From assembly GCA_037783415.1 (NCBI GenBank), contig JAZGTN010000308.1, positions 45,058 to 109,057 of the forward strand: a DNA stretch of 64,000 nucleotides, in the 5' to 3' direction. The first letter of the stretch is position 1, and each line of letters starts with the position of its first letter. Origin of the DNA: Leptasterias polaris (Eukaryota > Echinodermata > Asteroidea > Forcipulatida > Asteriidae). The notes under the pieces were generated by a model. That model was not told where the DNA came from. It searched no databases and worked only from the letters and a program-made list of their open reading frames with translations. The translations under genes were made by a program, and so were the position numbers. Below are positions 11,847 to 22,073 of the stretch, piece by piece.

Positions 11847-13549
11847 TGGGCAAAGGCTTCCATAAAAGTTAATGCAATTACATGTAGTTCGTCTTGTAGC
11901 TTGATTTTTTTAAATAAACCTTTGTTATATTTTGCGTACGTGTTGTTTTATTCGTAATGTAATTATATGTTATTTAGTTTACAAGTAAACAAGACAGTTT
12001 TAACGATAAGAGATCAAGAAACGAAAATGAATTTCTGGAATATACTTTTATGTAGTACGATTAAATGATTTACTTATAATATAACATTTAGTTTTACAAA
12101 GGACACAATCTTCAACCCTTGTTTTGTTCATTGTCACTTTAGTTTTAAGTCTTATAGGAACAACTCAAGTGCCATTAAAGGAAAAGTTATGGTTAATTTA
12201 AACGCAAAGAAGTTTAAAATCATTGCCCATAACCGAAAACGCAACCCAGCATCAAACTTTTCGGGCTTCGATGAGTCTTAATGAGCTTTCACCAATTGTA
12301 AATAAGAGTAGGCCTATAAATTTAACTTAAGATTGGTCGAAGAGTAGTTTTGAATGAACGAAATCTTGGTTAACTTAAAAAAAATAATCAAAGAACAATT
12401 ATTTTAAAACAAGCAAAAATAAAGACAATTTTAAGCTGTTAAAAAAATGCAGTTAAAAATGAACCACCCCAAAAAGATCGTAGCTATAAATAGTATACGG
12501 ACGCCATTAGTATGTGTTTTTCACTGGTAAATCGTGACGGGCTTCTGACGTCGCACTTCGGGATGGAAACAATGAAGAAAAAACGTACAGACTTGGAATT
12601 TGGGCAGCTTTTGCAGACATTTGAAGGTAAATTACAACATAGGTCTATTTTATCGCATTTTTTAAAGTTTAGGGCACGCAAAATTCATAAAAATTTCGCC
12701 GATTGTGGCCCACAATCGGCGAAATTTTGTTGTTTATTTTTCGGTGAGAGTATCTAGCTGTGTGAGAGCTTGCGAATATAATGTAAATGGTAAGCTTACG
12801 CATGCATGCTTGACTACTATTTTCTACATTGCCACAAGGGCAAAAATTATATTATGCTGTGTTCTAAAACTTGTAAAATGTTGAGATACTTGTAAAATGT
12901 TGAGATGCTCCTGAACCTTTCAGCACTTTTCTAGCTGAGACGGCAATAAGACAGCAATCACAGCTTAAAACTAAGATATTGAAACCACCCCATTGAAACC
13001 ACACGACACCACCCCCTCAAAAAGATAATGTAATAAATAATAACAATCCTAGAATAAATAAATAACTGGATGGGGTTTTTTACTTTCTTTTTTCAGATGA
13101 GTCATCAGCCCTGCAGCTGACTGATGAGACAGTGGAGAGTTGAGAAAAAAAAATAAAAATAAAAATCCTTTTCAAGATTTTCTTTTGTTGCGACCTACAG
13201 CATCAGTATGCATGGACATCACTCATTTTATGAGAACAAAATAATTTAGTAACAGTTTACAAGGTCAAACGGTAAAGAATAACCCTTGAAATGGGTAAAA
13301 GTATAGTATTAGAGGTAAAGTTCTTTACTGATTTTTGAAGTAAAAATTTACACAATGTTATGAAAACCTTTACCCAACCCGCATTATGTAAAAAACTTTA
13401 CCAAACTATTAGGAGGTTCGTCTGCAACATATTGCAAATTGGTGAAATGTTATAAAACCCGTGTAATCTTTTTTCTGTGTGCATCAGCCCCAAACTTGTC
13501 ATCCCACAATTCTTGAACCTGCGCTTCCATTTTCTTAAACAATCTAGAG
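11847..13549. other. No gene seen apart from one palindrome
   Basis: AT-rich intronic sequence with A/T homopolymers. The only clear structure is the palindrome at 12690-12728. The 81-residue frame at 12512-12757 runs through that palindrome and is not credible. Confidence 0.5.
12690..12728. repeat. Perfect palindrome, 19-bp arms, 1-bp spacer
   Basis: Arms 12690-12708 and 12710-12728 are exact reverse complements (AAAATTTCGCCGATTGTGG and its complement). Transcribed in either direction, it would form a near loopless hairpin. No larger transposon ends are visible around it. Confidence 0.95.
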
Positions 13550-14040
13550 TCCAAGCACTTGCAGGTCCGTACCGGAGATCTCTCTGGCCAAGGAAAATTT
13601 ATGGAGGTCGAAAAGTGGACATCTGCTTTCCAGCTTTCTAATTATGAAAAAACGGATTGAACGGTTTTTCTGGTGCATTTTTCTACTTTAAGTCCCCCTG
13701 AAAAGTAGATTGAACATTTTCGTAGTTTCCATTTTTCTACTTTTTCACCTTTCAGTTTCGATAAAAGCAGGTTTGACCTATTCACCCACTTACGGTCAAA
13801 AAGTGGACATTCGTCTTTTGGGTTTCCTAGAAGCAGTAAAGCAGGTGAACGTTTTAGATAAATATATTTTTTTACTTTTCTGCTATAGCTAGAAAGCAGA
13901 TTGGACGTTGTGTCACACAGTGGCACAAAAGCAAGCATATACTTTTACTGGTTTCCAACAACCTGAAAAGCCGATCGTACGCTCGGGACTTATTCACTTT
14001 TTGCTTCCCAGAAAGTGGATCGAATTTTTTTTTCAACAGA
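13550..14040. repeat. Degenerate AAAAGTGGACAT-type minisatellite
   Basis: Variants of GAAAAGTGGAC/GAAAAGTAGATTG and TTTTTCTACTTT recur through the stretch at irregular spacing of about 35-60 bases. Heavily diverged. Confidence 0.5.
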
Positions 14041-16299
14041 CGCTTCGAACTATAAAGAGAAAGGACCACGGGAAGAAAATTGTATGACACCCCCCACCCC
14101 CCCCCCCCCCCACACCTCCTCTTGTGGACGAGCCCTACAAATAAGCGAATGGCGGCGCGCACCGGCTAGAGACGAAACGCCCACAGTTAGTTCAGCAAGG
14201 CCGGCCGCCAACAAACAGGAATAGGAAAGTTCACAAAACTAAATTTTCTTGTGTGAAGCCGCCAAGCTTTTTGGGAGTCTCAGGTCGCTAGCAATGTGCG
14301 TTTGGATGATTAAATTCGGACAGAGGTAGGCCTACATGTTTCGTTTGCAGCAACAGTCAAAATACTGTTGAATGACTGGGGCAAAGACACTAAATTTATA
14401 CATTAACAACATGATAAACTTTAATTAACATTTAATTAACCTTTGATTAATCATGTCAAAACACCCAGAAAAAAAATCAACTTATGCAATAGCGAATGTT
14501 AATCAAAGATAAAACTCAACACTAAAAAGGGGGAAAAAACACCACAGCACTAAAAGCGAATTACTCTGTCAGTGCAATCAGAACAGGGTACATGAATAGC
14601 CTATAGGTATACAAAGAAAAAATGCAAAAGAAAAAAGGTTTAAGTATGCAAGTTACAAATAAATGTGAAGAAAATATGCATTTAGAATTATACATGTACA
14701 ATACATCCTGTGGGGACGCTTAAAAATTAAGAGAAATTCATCTCTCCAAGACACCTCACAAATCTAAATAACAAAGGAACTGGCAAAGGTGGCAGGGGAT
14801 TAAACCAGCCATAAACTTGACAAAGCTACACAACCCTATGGAACTCATTAGGTATGCAAATCTCTAACCATAGAGAAAGGATACTGTAATAAACTTCTTG
14901 AGAAAAGATATGCACTGGCAAGGCATGGTCAATAGGCCCTACATTGCTTATTCGCTAAAGAATATTTGGCAGAACAGCGTCTAGGCACAGTCTCCCTTTT
15001 CTTCGTGTGGCTTTTCCTTTACCATTACTTTGTTCGTCCCCCCTTTCTATTTTTATAAAGAACTTTGTACATGACGCTTCAAACGTTTTTAAAAGATGGC
15101 CGTTCGATACATGATTTTCACTCGACGCGCGGAGAAGCTTCATAATCATAGCTATATAAAAATCAATTTTGGGCCTAAGCTTTTTCGAACATGCCGAGTG
15201 CGTTCTGGTACAATGAAACGGTTCCCAAAACAGTGTGACTTTTATCGCAGAAATTTTGAGTGTCAGTTTGATATGAGCTTGTAATACAGTTTTGGAGGAC
15301 ACGATCACTTTTAAATCACCAAAACCAATAGATATAGACCCTTGTGGCTAAATACAATGAATAGCAAAAATACCTTTGAAAGAAATTAGCCCATATTTGT
15401 CTCTATTTATCGTTTATACAAAAATGGCACATTTCTCAAGCAAGTAAAATATACACTTTTGCTGTTGAAACCAAAGTTCTGAGTCTGTTCCGATAAAGCG
15501 CTGATCTCGGAAATATTGCAAGTAAACCCCAATGTTCTGAATGTTCAGTGGTGCATCAATTATATATATTTTTCATGAGGAACGTCCACTGTCTGGCAGC
15601 AGAGAAATGAAAATAGTCTTGCTTTTAGTTACGCTGGTTTAACTTGCCCAGGACCGAAGAAAAATCACAAAACAGCTTTCAGGCGAGGACATTATTTGAA
15701 AGGTCGAAAAACAGACATGTCCGGGTATTTATATGAACAAAACACGAATTCACACAAAAGGTAGTTGTAACTACCTTCCGAGAAGAAAAACATATCTAAA
15801 AAACACAGTGGCATCAGATTATTTTCAAGCCTGCACTATTCTTGAAAAATAATGGTAGTTTGATTATTTATAAAGGTTTTTGTTATAACTGGTCACGACC
15901 ACAGACGACACATATCAAAGGTATGAGGCAACGCTCCATGGCAACACTGTTGCTAGGAAGGGCTTGAATCATTCCAATACCAAGGCACATGGTCTGTCCC
16001 CAGCCAGATTAATTTCAATTGATGGAAAGTGTGACACATAAAAGACAACTCTTTTTAAGCAAAGCTTCTTCCATAGTACTCCAGTGGCACCACAAAGGAA
16101 ACGTTGTATCAATGGAGCTGTCAATCACCCTGAGGCCAGGGCGAATACTTTTTTAATCGGGATAAATTGATTAAACACAGTCCCTATACAGGTAGTCCTT
16201 GGCCTTACGTGCCTTGCCCCCATTTTTTTAAATGTTTATATTAAGTGCTCCAAAATAACGAGCACAATTCGCTTCAAGATAATTCTTCATATTAACTAC
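14041..16299. other. No gene seen
   Basis: Intronic. Contains a poly-C tract at about 14092-14111 and AT-rich unique sequence. The open frame on the minus strand at 15308-14955 (117 residues, basic) has no recognisable domain and no splice context that I could support. Confidence 0.5.
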
Positions 16300-17070
16300 A
16301 TTATCGGGGCTCTGGAAGTGTCACAACTTGTTGAGGTGCTGAGATGGTTATCGAAGGATGATACTTAAAACGTAAAATAACATCCCGAGATAATTTATCC
16401 GGAATGTCGTTTTTCTAAAATAATTTGTTTCCTTACATGATGACATCCCGAAAGTAGGGTCGTCTTCCAGATATATTTTATACTGTGAGAACGACATTTT
16501 GAAATAATGATGTCGTCTTCCATCAGAGAAAATTCATCCCTAGAAAGTTGACAGCCTAAACGTAGGATGTTGTCTTCTTGATATATTGTATCTAAGGATG
16601 ATGGCATCCTTGCGGAGCTCTGGAAATGCCGCAAACCTGTTGAGAGCCAAAGATAATTTACTGCAGGATGATGACATCAAAGACAGTATGCTGACGACAT
16701 CTTGGATGATTTAATCTCGGAATGACGACATCCTTGCTGAAGTAATATATTGTCTTCCAGATGTATTTTACCTACAAATGTCAACACCACGAAAGTTGTC
16801 AAATATTCTTTGTATGTCAAAATCCTGAAAGTAGGATGTCAACTTCCTGAGATCCATCTTGGGATGATAACATCTTGAAAATGTCGAGAACCAGATATGA
16901 ATTATCTTGGGAAGACAACAACCTACTTCAGAACGTCGTCAAAAAGATACCGAAACAAAACATATCTGGAAGAACACATTCTACTTTTCAAGGAGTCTTC
17001 ATCCCGAGATAAATCAATTCCTGGTGTCGTCATCTTACGTTTACGATGTATTCATTCTGCAAGAAATTGT
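16300..17070. repeat. Degenerate GATGACATC / GTCGTCTTCC minisatellite
   Basis: Blocks such as GGATGATGACATC, CGGAATGTCGT, GTCGTCTTCCAGATATATTT and CTTCCAGATGTATTTTA recur about every 40-60 bases on both strands. Highly diverged, so old. Confidence 0.6.
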
Positions 17071-17219
17071 AACAGGACCTCACTCAACAATTGGATGCAC
17101 TTTTAAAGCTTCATAAATGGCAGTTCCAGAGCTTTTATGAACCAGAAAACCTATGAAAATTTTAATAAGATCCAAATAATTTGCTTTCAATTTATTTCTT
17201 CTTGATATCACAAGTAGCC

Positions 17220-17437
17220 TGGCCTCTTTGTTCACTATAAATCGTTCCATTCGTTCTCATTCCACTCGCCAAGCATTTTACTACCCCCTTACCCGTATCA
17301 ACCTTTCTCAAAAAACCATCAAGTTTACAGGTCCGAAACTCTGGAACTCTTTAGATAGATCCATTTAGACCATTCGTTCCCCGAGTAACTTTAAAAGTAA
17401 GTTCAAACACCACATTCTTAATAGTTATGTGTCTTAA
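17220..17437 (+). pseudogene. CR1/L2-type LINE ORF2 C-terminal fragment
   Basis: From about 17261 the plus strand reads HSTRQAFYYPLTRINLSQKT, then IKFTGPKLWNSLDRS, a stop, and SNFKSKFKHHILNSYVS before the terminal stop. The pattern TR...F..P..R......I...GPKLWNSL...K..L...F is the last 60 or so residues of CR1/L2-group ORF2 proteins. One internal stop is present. The following 250 bases are presumably its 3' UTR. Confidence 0.8.
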
Positions 17438-17858
17438 TGCCTTTGCTGGTTTTGTTGTGATTCCTGGCATAATTTTAGCTTCTCTTTATCATTTTATCAG
17501 TTCATTTGTTCAGTTGGATTTACTTGTTCATTTTACTTATTCGACTTCACGATTTACAGGCACTTGATTTGCTTTATTTAATTCCTTGTTGTCATGTATT
17601 TTATTGTTTATCTCTTTGTTATTCATTTCCTAATTTATCTTTGGCCACGCCATTGTTTGTCTTAATGTTTTATGTTTGATTAACCTATTGTGTTGATTGT
17701 AGCTTGGGTCCTACTTCCGACAAACCCCACCTACAATCAACATAATACAGGCGGCCATACTCGACAAGCTGTGCTTCTTATGGAACCCCTCCACTTCCAA
17801 GCTTGTTGTATTTATATATTTCCCTCTGCATTAGATTAAATAATGAATTACACAATAC

Positions 17859-18284
17859 CGGGGCTGGGTATCCTGCCGGAGCTCCCCCTGAGGGCGGATA
17901 CCCACCAGGGCCACCTGCTGGGGGTGGATACCCTCCTGGGCCACCTGCTGGGGGTGGATACCCTCCTGGTGCACCTGCTGGGGGTGGATACCCTCCTGGT
18001 GCACCTGCTGGGGGTGGATACCCTCCTGGTGCACCCGCTTGGGGTGGATACCCTCCTGGTGCACCCGCTGGGGGTGGATATCCTCCTGGTGCACCCGCTG
18101 GGGGTGGATACCCTCCTGGTGCACCTGCTGGGGGTGGATACCCTCCTGGTGCACCTGCTGGGGGTGGATACCCTCCTGGTGCACCCGCTGGGGGCGGATA
18201 TCCAGCAGGTGCTGGAGCGTAGCCTGCTCCTGGAGGAGCATAGCTACCAGGTGGAGCATAGCCGCCTGGAGGAGGATAACTCAT
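17859..18284 (-). CDS. Exon 1 of GYPP-repeat protein, annexin A7/A11-like N-terminus
   Basis: The frame opens at an ATG in a good context (TTCACCATGAG) with MSYPPPGGYAPPGSYAPPG, then about ten near-perfect decapeptides of the type GGYPPPAGAP, and ends GYPAP before a donor GTATTG. This gives 142 residues in phase 0. Low-complexity GYPP domains of this kind head annexin A7 and A11, where they drive self-association and binding of penta-EF-hand partners. They also head some penta-EF-hand and other membrane-associated proteins. The folded core is not in the window, so annexin is an inference. The open frame past the donor loses the repeat composition at once (VLCNSLFNLMQ), which supports splicing there. 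The donor differs from consensus after GT. Confidence 0.7.
17890..18205 (-). repeat. 30-bp coding minisatellite (GYPPPAGAPG decapeptides)
   Basis: About ten 30-base units of the form CACCTGCTGGGGGTGGATAC (first 20 bases, plus strand) encode the decapeptide repeat on the minus strand. Unit length is a multiple of three, so copy number can change without breaking the frame. The plus strand also reads as a Gly-Gly-Tyr-Pro-Pro repeat because the unit core GGTGGATACCCTCC is nearly self-complementary. Confidence 0.95.
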
Positions 18285-18899
18285 GGTGAAGCAAGAACTT
18301 TTATTCCTTCAGGATTTAAATTCTCCTAAAAAAAAAAAAACGAAAAGAAAGTGCTTCTTTGAGTACACATGTATATTTGTAAGTTGTCACATCTGTTTTA
18401 TACAATACCATATTTTATTAAAGCTGCCTTTTTATTCTCCTGAAATAAAAGTTTGGCGTGTCGACACGTTCTCTAGTTCATGTACATCATGTACACGCAC
18501 GGTACCGTCAACACGCAGTCAACACCTCCAATATACATTTTAAATCGACAAAAGAGGCATAGAGCTGTAAAGTATGGGCTAAAAGAGAATATACATAGGT
18601 TTGAGGTTACATTTTTTTAAATGAAAATTGGGTTTATTTCACGCGAAAAAAATTATCTCTAAGCAGCATGTCGTTGGCCACCATCTTGCCTTCTCGCGGA
18701 GGTTGGACTATACCATTCATGTATAGGTGTGCAGGTGCCAGATTCACACGTAACGACCGCCCTCTATTGGTGTATTGTGTAATATTATTGCCCCTTTAGC
18801 GTAATGGTATGGTACCGTGCGTGTTGACGGTGAGTTGACGGTATTTAGTAGGACTCCACGGCAGTGGCCATATTTGATTCGGGCAAAACGAGACTCTGC
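18285..18899. other. Upstream flank of the GYPP-repeat gene
   Basis: Would hold the 5' UTR and promoter of the minus-strand gene starting at 18284. A CG-containing block near 18490-18525 (CACGCACGGTACCGTCAACA) has a reverse-complement partner near 18808-18848. No TATA box or transcription start could be assigned. Confidence 0.45.
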
Positions 18900-19192
18900 C
18901 CGCCATTTTCACCGATCTACTCTACAAAAACGTAAAATTGCAGCACAAAACAAAATCGTGAGTACATTTAAATACCTGATGTTGCACCTTAGACATATCA
19001 AGAAGTCAGTAGGCGTTTTTAAAGCAATTTTGTTGGGTATTTTTGTCGTTCTGAGGCATTTTTGGTGGCTTCCCTATTCAAAATGATGCCATATCAGGGA
19101 ATGCAGAATCGCGACGTATGTATTTCCTGGGGCGCTAGTACGAAAGATAAAAGACAAAATTTAAAAAAATGAGTACAGCGCCCCAGTTACTG
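18900..19192 (+). repeat. Dispersed repeat, copy 1 (partner at 59490-59785)
   Basis: Shares with 59490-59785, in the same orientation, AGCACAAAACA, CTGATGTTGCACCTTAGACA, TCTGAGGCATTT, GGGGCGCTAGTACGA and the ending GAGTACAGCGCCCCAGTTAC. The last 70 bases are bracketed by GGGGCGCT and AGCGCCCC, so this may be one end of an element with inverted termini. Confidence 0.8.
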
Positions 19193-19698
19193 GGTCTACT
19201 GGGCCAGGTGCTTTTCGCGGCTTCAATTCCTTCAACAGTTTAACATGTTTAACAATTCCTTGTCTTGTGAATGTTATAGGGTCCATGGATGGTGATGCGG
19301 CACTACTATTCCTTGGCAAGTTGTAACAATCTTCATGGGTAAAAACTGACTGGAACTGGCTGTTCAGGGCATTAGCTTTATCAAGGGAAGACGCAGCTAT
19401 CCCACTCATGGTGGAAAGTGAGGAAACTACCGACAACCGTAGGCAGAGCTCTGTCTTAAAAGCTCTTCACAAATCTCCAGAATGGCTTGGTGTTGTATGT
19501 TGTCAAGCTCTCACCCACATCGCGGAGGTGATCATGAATTGAAAAAGTGTTTGATGAAACTTTTTCGGTGGGCATAATTTTTTTTATGGTCCCGATAGTA
19601 TGACATATTTTTGTACCTTGTTGTAGTTGTACTGTAGAAATGCCTAAAATACCACAACTTTTTGCATTTACAAGTGCAACTAACCAGTGGAGCCTTAC
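19193..19698 (-). pseudogene. Jockey/I-like LINE reverse transcriptase fragment
   Basis: On the minus strand a frame ending at 19161 carries SSLDKANALNSQFQSVFTHE, then ITFTRQGIVKHVKLLKELKP and RKAPGPVDPVTG. This resembles the pre-RT and first RT block (DKA..LN..F.SVF...; G....L..L...KA.GPD) of jockey/I-type LINEs. Just upstream, in another frame, SLTTYNTKPFWRFVKSF matches the preceding PFW.FVKS block. The RT proper is missing because the fragment ends at the dispersed repeat at 19192. The fold-back element at 19699 abuts the other side. Confidence 0.7.
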
Positions 19699-20375
19699 TA
19701 GCCCCATTTATAGTGCCAATACTCTGGACTTCCTCCGATCCTTGGCCCTACGCCCATGTACCTCCAGGAGGTGGGATAATTTTTCGAATATAAACTCACG
19801 TTTTTATGCCGAGATTTTTTCCCCAGTCGTCACTCATTGTATCCGATTTGTGAAAAGCACATTAAAACGCCATTGTGCAACCTCGTTTTGGTGTAATTTT
19901 GAAGAAATTCTGAGGCGTTACTGCCACCGATTTGACTGCCCGGCATCCATTTTGTTGATCGGTTGATTTCAACAAGGGGCGCCCTGCGCTAGATAGGGCA
20001 TGCTGGGATAGGCAGGGGAACATCTCCCATGCCCTAGCGCGCGAAAGGGTCCCTTGCCTATCCCATAATGCCCTAGCGAAGGGCGCCACCTGTTGAAATC
20101 AACCGATCAACAAAATGGATGCCAGGCAGTCAAATCGGTGGCAGTAACGCCTCAGAATTTCTTCAAAATATCACCAAAACGAGGTTGCACAATGGCGTTT
20201 TAATGTGCTTTTCACAAATCGGATACAATGAGTGACAACTGGGGAAAAAATCTCGGCATAAAAACGTGAGTTTATATTCGAAAAATTATCCCACCTCCTG
20301 GAGGTACATGGGCGTAGGGCCAAGGATCGGAGGAAGTCCAGAGTATTGGCACTATAAATGGGGCTAGAGCCTTAC
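19690..20375. mobile_element. 668-bp fold-back element with 9-bp target duplication (Mutator-like?)
   Basis: Element 19699-20366 starts TAGCCCCATTTATAG and ends with its reverse complement. The two arms (about 19699-20020 and 20049-20366) are nearly perfect reverse complements of about 320 bp, leaving a loop of roughly 30 bases. The exact 9-bp direct repeat GAGCCTTAC flanks it at 19690-19698 and 20367-20375. Very long terminal inverted repeats with a 9-bp duplication suit Mutator-like elements. No transposase is encoded. The close match of the arms suggests recent insertion or arm homogenisation. Confidence 0.85.
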
Positions 20376-20853
20376 ATGTTTCTAAGTTTTGGTCAAATGA
20401 GAGGAGACTCTTTGCTTGGCAAGTCAAACCACAAAAATTGTATCTAGGGACTGTTTACATCGCGCGCAGAGAGGTAAAAGATTTGCCTCGATTTCAGGGT
20501 CGCCTTGAATCTTCCTTCCTCCATGCTTGAAGACAGGACGTCCTACGATACGTTGCAGAAACCAAAATTGGTAAAACAAAAAGTCCAAGGAAAAAATTCC
20601 CGTATCCTGCCACCACTTTTTCACTCATTTTTACCAAAGAAGGAATATCTAATTTGAGTAAATTAGATACTATTTTATTTCAGAACGAATGAAAAGTGGT
20701 GGCAGGATATGGAAATTGTTCCAAAAACTGAGCAATGTCGCTTACCTGTGTGACGGGAGATCGTTGTAGCATGGAGGTAGGAATAGAATAGTTGTCTACG
20801 GAGCTAGCTTCAAACAGCCTTTTAAATTAAAAGAGGCGAAGCCCAAGGCCCAA
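20376..20853. other. No gene seen
   Basis: Short open frames only. The GTGGTGGCAGGATAT-type sequence near 20698 has an inverted partner near 20600 (ATATCCTGCCACCAC-like), with about 85 bases between them, suggesting another small inverted-repeat element at about 20595-20715. Confidence 0.45.
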
Positions 20854-21615
20854 TAGACTGTGCATGTGCAAGTCTCGCGCGTATCGGAGCGAGAAAAAAC
20901 GTCAAGCGAAGAACATATTTTTTTCTGAAATCAAATCATTGTTTTTAAATTAGATCTATGAAAAAATCTGACCAACAAAAATAATCATTACAATTTGTAT
21001 AAAATGAGTTTTAGCTTTCATAATAAACACACAAATAATTTGTTAGTTTTTGTTGAAACAAACTAAAAGCTCTGGGACAAGGATGCTTATTTTGATCTTA
21101 ACTTTTTAGAAACCCCTTTTGTAAATCCACGCCTGAGAGTACGTACGTGCAGCCACTAGAAGCAAAGCAGGTTTAAACGCAGACGCGCGATGATCGCACG
21201 GGCGTAGAATTAACGCCTGACGCAGTTTGAAGAGGACGCTGACGCCTCGACAACCGTAGACTGCAATGAAAAGGCTGAGCGTCTGACAATTACAGCGTCT
21301 GGTGATTATCATCGCGCGACCAAAACAAATTTTGGTGATCGGAGGTGGGCACAATTCTTAATTTTTAGCAAGTAACCGGAAGCAGAGGTCAAGTTTAATT
21401 CTTTGGTTTTCTTCGTTGTATTGTTGAATTGATTTTACTTTGATACTTGTTTTTACTTAGTATTACATTCCCAACAACATATTTAATTTTCATAGTCATG
21501 AAGTACGTTAAACTAAAATAATAGACGAAACAAAATCTTGCCAACGTAAAACTCCATATGGTTGGGACCACAATGGTCCCGGAAGTTCGCTTACGCGCGA
21601 GACTTGCACAGTCTA
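20854..21615. mobile_element. Non-autonomous TIR transposon, copy 1 (762 bp)
   Basis: Begins TAGACTGTGCATGTGCAAGT and ends with ACTTGCACAGTCTA, so the termini are inverted repeats built on GACTGTGCAAGTCTCGCGCG. TA bounds both ends, which suits a TA target as in Tc1/mariner-type elements. A second copy at 51935-52645 is colinear, including CTCTGGGACAAGGATGCTT and CCATATGGTTGGGACCA. No transposase frame is present. Confidence 0.85.
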
Positions 21616-21711
21616 TTCCCCGCTTTCATGGTTGGGTTCCTCCAAGATGAAAGGGGGGAGTGTTCATCACCCTCACCCTACCCCACCCTTCCCTCACCCA
21701 CAATTGTCAAT

Positions 21712-21840
21712 CCTAACCCTAACCCTACCCCTAACCCTACCCCTAACCCTACCCCTAACCCTACCCCTACCCTAACCCTACCCCTACCCCTATTCCTATA
21801 TCCCAACCCTATCCCTACCCCAAACCCTCACCCTCACCCC
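21712..21840. repeat. Interstitial telomere-like (CCCTAA)n tract
   Basis: CCCTAA units alternate with CCCTAC, giving a roughly 12-base period CCTAACCCTACC that degrades to the right. This is the C-rich strand of the TTAGGG-type repeat used at animal telomeres. Its internal, mixed state suggests an old insertion, repair footprint or subtelomeric fusion rather than a live chromosome end. Confidence 0.9.
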
Positions 21841-21930
21841 CTCCCCCCGAATCCAGTCACCCTCGCCGTCTCGTGGTTGTGGCTTCGTATGAAGCCACAC
21901 AACCACGCCATTGTAATGTGCATGGTTGTG

Positions 21931-22073
21931 GCTAGTCTTGGTGCAAGACGTCCCTGTTCTGTATTTCCACGATCCGCCCCATTACAAATTGCCGCCAATA
22001 GAGGGCGCTATCATTCCACGAACCCGCTATCACCCACGAACCGCTATCACAGGAACGTCTTGGGAATCTCGTC
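21931..22073 (+). mobile_element. Short inverted-terminus repeat, copy 1
   Basis: Within it, CAAGACGTCCCTGT (from 21944) and ACAGGAACGTCTTG (to 22062) form terminal inverted repeats around a 119-bp core containing GCCGCCAATAGAGGGCGCTA. An inverted copy with an identical core length lies at 28024-28165. Similarity continues about 11-13 bases beyond the core on each side. Confidence 0.85.

Noticed and set aside
17803..18222. Plus-strand GGGYPPGAPA-repeat frame
   Set aside because: Mirror image of the real minus-strand coding repeat. Only the minus strand has a good start context, a donor and a compatible downstream exon.
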